64,000 nucleotides of DNA, from assembly GCA_009739215.1 (NCBI GenBank), contig VSJF01000012.1, forward strand, positions 744,001-808,000, in the 5' to 3' direction. The DNA is from Floccularia luteovirens (taxonomy: Eukaryota; Basidiomycota; Agaricomycetes; Agaricales; Squamanitaceae). The first letter of the stretch is position 1. Each line of letters begins with the position of its first letter. The notes beneath the pieces are model-generated. The model searched no databases and was not told the DNA's origin. It saw nothing but the letters and a program-made list of their open reading frames with translations. The position numbers and the translations under genes are program-made. Positions 51,660 to 62,756 of this stretch are shown in pieces.

Positions 51660-52297
51660 CCTAAATTGAGTAAGGTGGTTCATTAGATGTGACGGTTCTG
51701 AGTTCCCTTGCGTGTTCCTCTGCTGCCTTGATGATCATTCTAATCTCTTCTTCGGCCATTTTTGTCTTTTCTTCAGCCTAATAAGGTTCGTTGAGCTGTA
51801 ACTTTGTCAGCAGCATGTCGTACTGGTGATGATGAAAATGATGTGTCTGGTGGTTGATGAAGTTGGGTGGAAACCAATGAATCCAAATGTTTTGAAGTAT
51901 CCGATGTATCACCCTTATGATTCTGGATTAGATCACTTGGCTACCGCTCAAATCCAAGGTAACCACAATGGCCATGAACATCTTTGATGGTGGCAACGAT
52001 AGATTGATGCTTATTGGATTTGATGAGATGGATTGACATAAGACATGCGGCTCTCATGTCGTGGTAAGTGTCATAAGCTGATTGAAGAAGCTTGCAGTAT
52101 GTTTCCACGGAATCACCGGTTCTACTGTTGATCTCGAAACCTGTAGCAGCGTGGGATAATTTGAGGAGGCGGAGCAGAGGAGAGCAAAAATAAGCGAGAG
52201 TTGCTTTGATTTGACAAAGAGAGTACTAGTACATGTCCACAAGATATTTGTACTTACTTGCACCCAATCGGCGTTGATTCCATTTTAGGAATGTCAT
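51660..52297 (-). CDS. Small unrecognised protein
   Basis: I do not recognise this gene and its structure is uncertain. Exon 1 starts MTFLKWNQRRLGA (ATG 52295-52297) with a consensus GTAAGT donor. Exon 2 reads SFEINSRTGDSVETYCKLLQ then MRAACLMSIHLIKSNKHQ, SIVATIKDVHGHCGYLG, all in phase. Downstream, one frame gives KGDTSDTSKHLDSLVSTQLH, and a last possible exon gives AEEKTKMAEEEIRMIIKAAE ending SNEPPYSI at TAG 51660-51662. The joins in the second half are not clean. No signal peptide or membrane segment seen. The 61-bp gap to the phytochrome start on the other strand suggests a shared promoter. Confidence 0.4.
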
Positions 52298-52358
52298 GAC
52301 GTCAACGACTTACCTCTGTGTATGAGAGACTCAGTTGGTTTGTTAATTAACCTTCCTC

Positions 52359-55300
52359 ATGTCTACACCACCAGATGAAACGTTTATACCAATCAACCCC
52401 TCTCAGTATCATATTCTACATCTCAAACCCAATATCACCCACCCACCAGATATTGCACCATCAGGCACAGTCGACTCATCATCCTCTGTCTCAAAGAGTT
52501 CATACCACACCTCCGAGTCTTTCACTCACTCAGCTCAGCAAATACACCCTGCCAAGTCTCCTCCGGATGAGCTGATCACGTTCCGTTATACATATGCTCA
52601 GGATGAGCATGGTAACCACGTTGTTGTCGGCCGTGAGGGTGTGTTGCAGCGATGTGAAGATGAGGTCCGTCTCTTAACCTTACCCTTCTTAGCTATGCTC
52701 ATTTCATTCACAATCACTTATTCATGTAGCCCATAAGAACTCCCTGGCGCAGTTCAAGCGTTTGGTGTTCTCATTGCAGGTTGAGGAACTCGAAGACACG
52801 CTAGTTGTAAGGCAAGTTTCAGAGGTCCGCTGTTACACACCTCATTCCCCAATAATGCAGGGCTGATCCAGGCACCTGGACAGAACTCAACACTACTCCT
52901 CGGATTGCCACCATCTTATTTATTTACACTAGAGTGTTTTACGGATACACTCCCACCTGCACAAGCAGATATCCTCTGGGATAATATTCAATTTACATCA
53001 ACTGGTCGAGAAGTCAAGCCAGATGAAGCCAAAACGAGCTCTACAAATGAGGAAGACTCAATTATAATTGAGGATCAAGCCAAGCTCAGAGACGCAGTGC
53101 GAGAGGAAAACAGCCCACATGTCTTCACGCTCAGTGGATGGGGGGCTCCTGACATCGGTACTGCACCTGGTAATGATGCCCGGTCGACTTGGTCATGCTG
53201 GTGCGCTTTGCATCGATCAGGCAATTTGATCGTGATGGAGTTTGAACTTGAGCTCGACCTTATCAATCCAGCTTTACCCTCCTGACAATAGTGGCAATGT
53301 TAATATGGGTCCACCCACGCTTGGTGGAGACGCTAACACTTCTCATGCGAATGCAGCATCTCCAGCTGTGGTCGCCCAAAATGAAACGCCTGACATTCGT
53401 CCAAGCGATGCTGACATTCTCGAGAGTACAACAAGTCGTGCAAAACCTCTTCCCGCCCTTGATAGACTACGGCACATGACGCGCAAAGGCGCAGTTGCCC
53501 ACCACGCATTTGGTACAAGTCCCGGAGGGACGATAGAAAACATTAATACCAAAAATCAAACCAGTAGTGGTCCTCGAAGGCGGCGTAGGGGAGGTACCTC
53601 AGAGAGTTCTTCACCAGGGATGATGGATATATTCGCAGTTATGACACAGATTAATGAACAGCTTGGTGCTGCAGATGATCTTGACACGTTCTTAGGAGTT
53701 TTAGTCGGAGTGCTGCGGGATCTAACGCAATTCCATCGCGTCTTGGTATATCAGTTTGATGAGATGTGGAATGGATGCGTCGTAGCAGAGCTATTGGATT
53801 GGGAATGGTCAAAGGAGGTTTATAAAGGGTTATCGTTTCCTGCAGGAGATATTCCCAAACAGGTACGTTTTAAGTTATAAACGCAACATCGGCCGTACCC
53901 TCATTAACTATGATACATGAAAAAGGCAAGGGATCTCTACATGATCAGTGGGTATTTCCCTTTCTCCCTCCAACTAGACACATGATTATACCACACTAGA
54001 TAAGGTGCGCTTGTTGTATGACCGCTCGCAACCTGCTGCACGCATCGTAGTGGGTCGAAACGAGGATTTGGGAACCCAATTGGTATGATGCCGTATTTCT
54101 ATTCCTTGGGCGATAAACTTTAACAACTGAACCCTACAGGACATGACGCATTGTTATCTCCGAGCAATGAGCCCTATTCATGTGAAATGTGCGTATATGC
54201 GCCGCCACAAGCTTAGGAGGCCCTCGCTAACGAACCATACAGATCTCGAGAACATGGGAGTACGCGCGTCGATGTCAATTGTAAGCAACTCAATCGATCC
54301 CTTCCGACGTTTTTGATGCTACATTCGTCTTTACGATTAGTCTATCCTCGCCTTTGGCCAACTTTGGGGCCTCGTAGCGTGTCATTCATACGGAACTCAA
54401 GGAATGCGCGTATCGTTTCCAGTTCGCCAGATGCTGCGCCTTCTTAGTCAATCCATGTCTCGTAATATTGAACGCTTAAGCTATGCACAACGTTTGCACA
54501 CTAAGAAACTTGTAAGCTCAATAACTCAGATTTGTAGCAGTTATTGACATTTTTTCTTAGATTAACACGATGTCATCCGATCAACATCCGGTGAGCTGGT
54601 TCTCTATCCTTCTGTACTTGGTTGAGCCTCTGGCCGATTTCCCATCGCTATGTATTTACCCCCCTTTGCATTTATCAGACCGGGTACATCGTAAGCGATG
54701 CGGATGATCTTGTAGGGTTGTTTGATGCAGATTAGTGGAATTCTGGTTATAGGAGAGGGAGCAAAGATCCTCGGTCCAGATCAGCAGGGACAAGAAATCT
54801 TGATTATGGCGGATTATCTTCGTTCGAAACGGTTCAAGTTCGTCTACCCCTACATTCTCTTCTCAATGCAGTGTTAAATTGACTGTGAACATTTTTTTGG
54901 CAGCACCATCCAAGCTTCACAAGCAGTGACTAAGGACTACCCAGATTTGGAATTGAGCTCAGGCTTGGAGGTAGTCGCAGGATTATTATACGTACCACTT
55001 TCAAAAAAGGAGGGCAGGACTTTATTGCTTTTCTTCGTCGTGGCCAGAACCGTAGCGTGCATTGGGCAGGAAAACCGCGGAAAGATGGAGAAAGTAACCC
55101 CCTGGAGCCGCGAACTTCTTTCAAGATATGGTCCGAGACAGTTGCAGGGCGATGCAGGATGTGGACGGATGAACAATTAGAGACCGCCGGAGTATTGTCG
55201 CTGGTTTATGGCAAGGTACATGAAGGAACCATGTTCATGACGATTTCGCCAACTACCATATTCACAGTTCATTGAAGTGTGGAGGCAGAAGGAAACTGCG

Positions 55301-57351
55301 GTGAAAACGACAAAGCTTACAAGCTTGCTTCTGTCGAATGCTAGTCATGAAGGTAGGTTATTCATTTTGATGTGGTTGACCAATTTACATGGTTGCATAG
55401 TACGGACTCCATTAAATCACATTATCAAGTACGCTTTCTCTCTACCCTTAATAGTACACGTCTTGAACGTCCTTCGGGAAGCTACCTTGAAATGGCGATG
55501 GATGGGCCAATTGATGAAGAAACGCAAGATATTCTCAAACGTTCACATTCTGCCTCGAAGGTGTGGATCAATCCCTTTCAAACGGATAATGTTAAAATTA
55601 CTTCCAAGGGTCTCCTCTTCACAATTAATGACCTCCTGGTACTTATATATCCTTCTTGGAAATTTTTCGATTTTTCGAAAGTTTTTTCTAGGATTTAACG
55701 CGAGTCGAATCGGGACAAAAAACGTCTTTCAACGAACCATTCAATCTACATCGAGTTATAGAAGATGCTATACGTTTATATAGAAAGGAAGCGGATCGTC
55801 GAAACATACAGTTTCATGTAGATCTGGCAAAAAGTCCAATCATTGTTATTGGAGATGCGAAAAAAGTTCAAACTGTTGTGCAAAATTTAACAGCCAATGC
55901 TCGTAGGTCCAACTTTCTGCTGTGTGAATTTGCAAGTAATGAAATCATACTCGCAGTTCAATACACGACTGAAGGTTCTATTACCGTTCGCTGCGCTACA
56001 TTTGTGGAACCAGAAGGACTTCGCGATCCTTCGCAAACAGCGGTCGAGATCATCGTCAGTGATACTGGTTGTGGTATTCCAAGCAATAAGCTTGAAAGTA
56101 TATTTCGTGAATTCGAGCAGATAGAACCGTCAGAGCCAAACTCCGATTCGCAAGTGGGACTCGGTAAGTATATCAATTACTACAATACCTTTTACATTTG
56201 TATGAATTGGATCCACAGGTCTCGGACTCGCGGTTGTAGCTAGGATTGTAGAACAGCTGGGTGGACGACTTCACGTAGAGTCGAAAGTCAATGAAGGGAG
56301 CAGGTTTTCTCTCCTCGTCCCCATGGCACTGGGTACCCAGAATGCATCATTATCACCAATCTCTCCTTCCTCAAGAAGCTCATCTATGGGATCAGCCCGC
56401 GTTCAATCTCGTGCTGGCAGCTCGCTTTCTGGAGTTGGTGAGATTGAGAACTTAGTGGAGGCGTTGGCGTCAAACCACGTGGCATCATCATCTCGGAGAT
56501 CACCAGAGTTTGAGGGAAATAAGATGCTGCAATACACAAATTCCACCTCCCGGTCTCCTTCGATTGGTGTTTTTGAAGTCAAAGGATCCCATGTACCTGT
56601 GCGGCCAGTCAAAGTAGATGACTATGACAAATTACCGGCCAAGACAGGGACAAGAACAGCTATGCCTCCTTCACCAGCTCAGCAATTAAGCCAATCAGAC
56701 CAAGGCTCTAGGTCACAACTTACCTATACTACTGAATCACCAGGCGACCCGAGTAAGCTGAGGGTTCTGATTGTGGAGGTGTGCTATTTCTCAAATTTGA
56801 CCTTTATGTGACGAAGAAACCTTTGCTGTTCTAGGATAACGATATAAGTCGAACAATTCTCGTGAAGCGTCTGTCTATGCAAGGGCACACAATTCTGCAA
56901 GCGACGAACGGTCAGGAGTGCTTAACAAAGGTTACAACTGATCGCTCTTTTGATGTGATATTGATGGATATACAGTAAGCTGATTGGTCGGTTGCTGAAA
57001 TTATGTCTAACGCCAGACAGGATGCCCATTCTCAATGGTTTTCAGGCAACCCAAAGAATCCGAGAATTGGAGAAAAGTTCTCTTTCGCCGTCATCACAGG
57101 TGCGGCTTTCTGGGGCGTTAAACGGGCGCATACCAATATTCGCAGTATCTGCGTCGCTTATGGAGCAACAGCGCGAAGAGTTAATTGATTATGGAATGGA
57201 TGGGTGGATAATGAAGCCTATCGATTTCAACAGGTTGCAAGCAATCCTTAATGGTGTTGTTGAACCTAAACAAAGGAGAGACGACATGTATAGACTTGGG
57301 TGTGACTGGGAAAACGGTGGATGGTTCAAAAAAGGAAGGGGTCTTCCATGA
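52359..57351 (+). CDS. Fungal phytochrome hybrid histidine kinase with several apparent frameshifts
   Basis: Red/far-red photoreceptor kinase with order PAS-GAF-PHY-HisKA-HATPase-REC. N-terminal GREGVLQRCEDE holds the likely bilin-binding Cys. PAS: PIRTPGAVQAFGVLIA, LPPSYLFTLECFTDTL. GAF: FHRVLVYQFDEMWNG, FPAGDIPKQARDLY, SPIHVKYLENMGV, FGQLWGLVACHSYG. PHY: YIVSDADDLVGLFDAD, RRGQNRSVHWAGKP. Kinase: SHEVRTPLNHII, VSDTGCGIP, GLGLGLAVVARIVEQLGGRL. Receiver: LIVEDNDISRTIL, phospho-Asp in VILMDIQMP, Lys in WIMKPID. About fifteen introns. The conserved sequence can be followed only by changing frame near 52744, 52779, 53270, 54734 and 55018, so as written this copy is broken in the sensor half, while the kinase and receiver halves read cleanly. 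It is either a pseudogene or carries sequence errors. Confidence 0.85.
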
Positions 57352-57585
57352 CCCCCATTTTCCAGGTGCGAAGCAGGTCTCCAAACTCTAGCAAAACTCA
57401 GTTAATCTATCCAGCTCGTGGTTGTTAATATCCTAACTTACATGCTACCACGATGTAATATATACAATTTTCATTTTGGGTTTCCAAGTGAGAATACCGT
57501 TAGGGCATATGAAGTATCAAAACTCGTGACTAACTAGTTTCATAAAACGATGGGTATGATTTTCTTTCGGAAAGTTTCTCATTGC

Positions 57586-59074
57586 TTAAAGTTTGAAGAA
57601 AGCGCGCATGGCATCTTGTAGGCCTTCTTGCACGCCAACATAGTCGTGACCACCTACAAGAGTCTTCACAAATGCAACATTTCGGCCGTCGAGAGAAACC
57701 TCTTTCTTCTCGCCGAAGTGAGGGGTGTGACTGGTATGTATTAGTTCTTCTCTCTTTTTGAGACGTGATTGTTGTAGTAAGAGCAGGGATTTCCATTCTT
57801 CCACGGTTGCTGCTAGTGGGTTTTCCGGCAACTTCAACTCGGGGAGATGTGGATCGATGAATGCGTTGAAGAGAACTTCTGAATGTGTATATGGTATATC
57901 CCAATCGTCCTCTGCGTGTCCAATAAATACGTTGCCTGTTATGTTCTTCAGAAACTCGTTAGTTACTTCTGGCGTGTTTAGTCGTAGAAAATGACGAACA
58001 GGTACAGCTTTGAGTGTATCGAATCTATGAGTCAATGCGAAATCTATAAAATCTACGGCGATATAAGCATAGTGGTAAAAGTGAAATGGCCGGAAACCGA
58101 CTGACTAGTAGCCCATGGAATCATTGATATAGGACGCATGAGCGGCACGAGACCCAAAATATGGTATGTATTGAGTAATTCTCGAATGCTTGAAAATGGC
58201 TGCGAAACATTAGAAGAATGATTAATAGATCGTCATGATCGAAAAAGCTCAAAATCTTACAGCTAAAAGAGCTACTCCTCTCGGACTAACACCTTCAGAG
58301 CTCAACTGTGCAGAGAGTTGACCAGCAACGCCTGTCCCAAGACTGTGTCCAACAATAACCACATCTTCAGCCCGCGCACCAGACTCTAACAACCAGTCCC
58401 ATGCGGCACGAGCGTCCGTTACTACACCAGCTTCTGAAGGAGTACCTGTACTTTCTGCAAACCCGCGATAGTCCACTGAGAGAACATTTACGCCGAGCCT
58501 TGTTGAAAATGTTTGATAATGTTGCACACGAGCGGAAAATGCGCGCGTTGCTGCATTTCCGTGCAGGAAGAGTATTGTAGGGTAGTGTTGTAGTGCAAAT
58601 GACAAGTGGTCACTAGCCGGGTCGGGGACAGTAGTTAGTGTGCGATAGTACGTGTCCGAGAGGACTAGCCAAGCCCCGAGGATCTCGTTATCTGGTGTGT
58701 GTAGTTGTAATGTAATTGTTTTGTTGGCTATGTGTTTGATGAGGCCCATATGATCAAGGGAATAAACAATAATAAGAACGCACGCGCAAGGCCGACAGAT
58801 TCTGGAATGCTGAGATCGACAAACCATGGAAACTTCAGAGAGTTGAGATATACGGCACTGATAGGACTAATAAGTGTATGGGTCAACGAAGGACTTTACA
58901 TACTTACTGTCGCTGAAAAAATGGTGTAACAAGAAGAAGGACGAGAAGAATATAGATTCCGCCGAATATCACAAGCAAACGTTGCACTCGGCGAAAGACC
59001 GAAGGTGAGCTTGCTTTGGACTTTGGTTGTTGGTTGTCTGCGTTTGCAACAGCATTAGTATCTGATTCACTCAT
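57586..59074 (-). CDS. ABHD12-like alpha/beta hydrolase, membrane-anchored
   Basis: Related to ABHD12/13 serine hydrolases that act on lysophospholipids or acylglycerols at the ER. The first exon starts MSESDTNAVANADNQQPKSK and contains a membrane segment (VIFGGIYILLVLLLVTPFF). A short second exon gives YLNSLKFPWFVDLSIPES. The hydrolase domain has oxyanion-hole LFLHGNAATRAFS, VNVLSVDYRGFAESTGTPSE, the nucleophile elbow VIVGHSLGTGVA, acid residue region FIGHAEDDWDIPYTHSE, and catalytic His in VGGHDYVG near the C-terminus, ending MRAFFKL. All three triad positions are present. Divergent from BOR1, 303 bp between starts. The exact substrate is unknown. Confidence 0.85.
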
Positions 59075-59377
59075 TAGCTATTGGACGGATCCGTTGTAAC
59101 TTGTTACTTTTGTACGTCGACTCCGATGAGAGCGAAAAAAGTGAAGGACCACGTGTTTGACCCATAAAAATCAGCTTCGCCGAGAACGGCAGAGACGGCC
59201 TGCACCAACATTTTCCTGCCAGCAAAGTCGATGACTTCGCGCTATATAACCTGACCACCTTCTCATCGATTGACACTAGTGTCAATTGTCACGACTATAT
59301 GCTTTAACGACCTGCTTCCATTCATTCTTGAAAAAAAAGAATTTATATAGAAACACAACAAACCACGCGCAAAAATA
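59075..59377. promoter_or_regulatory. Divergent promoter, ABHD12-like/BOR1, with palindrome
   Basis: This 303-bp divergent region contains an E-box CACGTG (59150-59155), a TATA-like CTATATAAC near 59241 and a perfect 18-bp palindrome ATTGACACTAGTGTCAAT (59269-59286). The palindrome is 92 bp before the BOR1 start and could bind a dimeric regulator. Confidence 0.55.
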
Positions 59378-61813
59378 ATGGCCCAGGATATATCCCCCAC
59401 TGGTTATTCCACACCAGCCGCACCACAAAACGGTCAATTTTCAAGGGCGACATCGACAACATTACGACCCAGTCCCAACCGTAGACGTTTTGCATGGCTT
59501 CGTCGTTTAGGAGCAGGGATCCGACTTGATGTCCGCTCTCGTGCACCTTGGTACAAAAGCGACTGGACAGACGCGTGGAATTATCGTGTTGTTCCCGCTA
59601 CCGCACTCATTTTCTTTGCAAAGTGGGTTTTTCTTTCCCATTCAATTCGCTCCATGGGATATATGTTCATGATTTGTATGTAGTGTGTTACCTGGCATTG
59701 CATTTTCACTAGACTTGATAGAAACTACCCAACAGTATGGCGTTGCCGAGGTGCTGATAGCTTCATTTATGGCAGCATTCATCTTTTCTGTATTCGGAGC
59801 GCAACCCCTAACCATCGCAGGTGTTACAGGTCTGTATCAACCAAGTGCTTATTATTATCAAAGCCATTTACGAACCTCCACACAGGTCCAATCACCGTAT
59901 TCAATAAAGTCATATTTGATATAATCGAGAAAGAGCCAAACCCACCGATTTACTTGCATTTTATTGGATGGGTTTATCTTTGGGCTGCAATCTTCCATTG
60001 GATAACTGCTTTGCTGAATTGTTGGTTCCATCTTCTCTGTCAGTCTATTGGACTGACGCAACTTAGGGTGTAATTTCTTAAAATATGTCACCCTTTTCTC
60101 ATGCGATACCTTTGGGTTCTATGTCTCTTGGGTTTATCTGCAATACGGTATTCAAGTACTCACCCGCCAGCTCCCTTCCCCTCATGCTCCAGGGTTAGAC
60201 GGTCCCCTGGTGGGCATCATTCTTGCATTGTTAATGCTGTGTACTGCCTTCTTGTTCGACGCTACTGCACGCACAACGTACTTCCACCGACATGTGCGTC
60301 GGTTCCTTGCAGACTACGGAATGCCAATCTCCTTGGTGGCTGCCTCTGGAGTCGCGTATTGGGGCCGGTTTAATGAAGCAAACCCTGAAACACTTCCTGT
60401 GGGTGGAGCCTTTCAAGCTGCAAATGGTCGTGCATGGCTTGTTCGCTTTTGGGAGTTGGATGGAAAATGGGTAGGCATTGCCTTGCCTTTTGGCGTTATA
60501 CTTTGGACTCTATTTTTCTTTGATCACAACGTTTCTGTAAGCTTTCCGTTGTATGTCCTATTTCGTGAAATAATTGTGAATGTTCAAAGTCGCTGATGGC
60601 ACAAGGAGCAGAATTCCCACTCAAGAAGCCGCCGGGATTCCACTACGACTTCTTTTTACTTGGAGTTACAACTTTTATTGCAGGTCTTCTCGGTGTTCCT
60701 GCCCCAAATGGACTCATACCGCAAGCACCAATCCATACAACGTCGCTAATCATTATGGGGCCCTCTCCCAAGTACGAGAAGAATGGGGATATTGAAAAGG
60801 GCGTAGGTCACGGAACAAGCGAAAGGGATCAAAGAGAACCTGACAGAGATGAAGAAAGAGAAACAGTTATTGTAGAACGAACCTTGTCGAATCGCGGTTC
60901 TTTAATTCATGAATCCCGTCCCCCTCCAGATCCAACGAATGCTCATCGTCACGAAGTGCCCATTGGTGTGGTGGAACAACGAATTTCTAATCTTGCACAA
61001 GGCTCTTTATGCCTGGTACTTCTTACTGGACCATTCTTGCATGTTTTAAATCTGATTCCACGAGGTATGCTCCCTTCTTTTCCGCGTGTACCCCGCTGAT
61101 GAGTATGGTGTAATTATAGGAGTTCTTGCAGGATTGTTGTATGTTTATTTCCTCCGTTTATGTCTGTTTTATTCCTTACTATATGCTTCCATCTATTCCC
61201 ATCTATAGTTGGTACATGGGTGCCGATGCACTACGGTCTAATGGGATTACGCACAAAATACTCTTCCTTCTGCAAGACAAGACCCTTACACCACGGGGCG
61301 CTCCTTTGCTGCGTGTCCGCAAGTCACGCGTAGTCCTTTTTATTGCTGTACAGCTGGTAGGATTTGGTGCAACATTCGCAATAACACAGACTATTGGTAT
61401 TTGTTTATGTATGATATAACTCGTCAGTGCTGATTGGAAAAACAAGCTGCCGTTGGGTTTCCTGTGATCATCTTGCTACTGCTTCCTGTTCGCAGGTTCA
61501 TCATCCCGCGCATGCCATTCACGAATGAAGAATTAGCAATACTTGATGGACCGACTGCCTCGCCCTTTGTAAGTCACATCCCTAGATTTGGATCGCACAT
61601 TTCGTTCTTTCAAATCTTCATTTTTAATTTCAATTTTTGGACCAAACTTGGCATTCCACCAGCTACAGTTACATCATCCTTCTGTCCCTTCCTCTCTTTT
61701 GGAGGGGATCAGAGTCGGGATCCATATTTTCAGACCTTCTTCCCTTGTGCTTCATACATGCTAAGCTGACTACGTATTGACAGACAATGGAGTCCGTGGG
61801 AGGTTCTTTGTAG
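59378..61813 (+). CDS. BOR1: Boron/bicarbonate transporter (SLC4 family, Bor1)
   Basis: Polytopic plasma-membrane anion transporter; fungal Bor1 exports borate. Cytosolic N-tail (MAQDISPTGYSTPAAPQNG), then DWTDAWNYRVVPATALIFFA. The family core follows: LPGIAFSLDLIETTQQYGVA, AAFIFSVFGAQPLTIAGVTG, GPITVFNKVIF, IYLHFIGWVYLWAAIFHW. Later segments include PGFHYDFFLLGVTTFIAGLL and GVPAPNGLIPQAPIHTTSL, a hydrophilic Glu/Arg-rich loop, NLIPRGVLAGLFWYMGADAL, and VRKSRVVLFIAVQLVGFGAT. The last exon after an intron ending near 61783 reads TMESVGGSL, the usual end after TASPF, stopping at TAG 61811-61813. About ten introns. The central loop (about 60790-60960) is longer and more charged than the rest and probably regulatory. 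Confidence 0.92.
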
Positions 61814-62756
61814 CGCGGCGAAAGGTTAAGACGGATTTCAGGTTTATCGCGGCGTGGAGTTTGGTGAAGGTCCTGTATGTATTGTGCCCTGATGGACAGT
61901 TGTCAACTTGTGGCACAAAATGACTGTGGAAGTTTATCTTTCAGTGATGTAAGCTGATTATAGTAGCATTCATCTTGTATCTGGTATACAGTACAACTAT
62001 AGAATGATTCTTGACCATTTGGTTGACATCATGACATGAATATATAAACCCATGCGAGTCCGAGAACACTCCAATGCTGTCGCCTAGTAGCTGAATTCGA
62101 CAATCTATACCTCTTGGTTTCGTAGCTGTATATATATGTAGACTCCCTGGCTATATATGAAAAGGCTGGCTGGACAGAACCGATTTATGATTCGGTACAC
62201 ACAAGTACATTATGCATATTGTCCATCCGTGTGGTGTACTGATCCTGAGCATTAAGGCTATAAATTTAACAGAAGTCATTTCCCATTGATTTTCAGAGTA
62301 CTTATTAGTCAGTACTTATGTTAGGAGACCCCCATACAGTCGTGATCAGAAATGGCATACTTATTTTGGTGATATCGTGGATCGGGCCGTCATGCCCAAC
62401 CTGCCTTAATGTCGTATAGACCATGTAGTAGGAGGATTTCAAGTAAGTTTGGTAGTACTTTTTTAACAAGTATTTTTGTGTCACTAGGTCCTAGATGTCT
62501 AAAGCTTTTGAATCGATCATATTGGAAAAGTGATTACCAGGGAACATGATCTTCGTCGCCTACCCAGAGTCTTCTGTTCTCGTAAATAGATACCTTATCT
62601 AACACGCACGCCCTTTGGTTTTGGTGGGTATGCCTTTGGAAACCCATGGATGTAATTATATAAAGGCGAACGAAGCCATCTGCTACCTGTTGTGGTTTGA
62701 TCCCCATTCTCACCCCTCCGATACCTGTGTATCTGTCGCACAGTTTATCCATAGCC
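61814..62756. other. Intergenic region between BOR1 and an acid phosphatase
   Basis: About 940 AT-rich bases: BOR1 3' UTR and the phosphatase promoter. A short direct repeat (AGTACTTAT) occurs twice near 62298-62320. No gene supported. Confidence 0.5.

Noticed and set aside
52825..52883. An apparent lost splice acceptor in the phytochrome PAS region after VRQVSE
   Set aside because: Using the acceptor GGACAG at 52878-52883 joins VSE to NSTLLLGLPPSYLF in phase, so no lesion is needed here.
55440..55495. An acceptor at 55431 giving an insert NTRLERPSGS in the phytochrome H-box helix
   Set aside because: The acceptor at GGGAAG further downstream gives NYLEMAMDGP, matching histidine-kinase helices without an insert.
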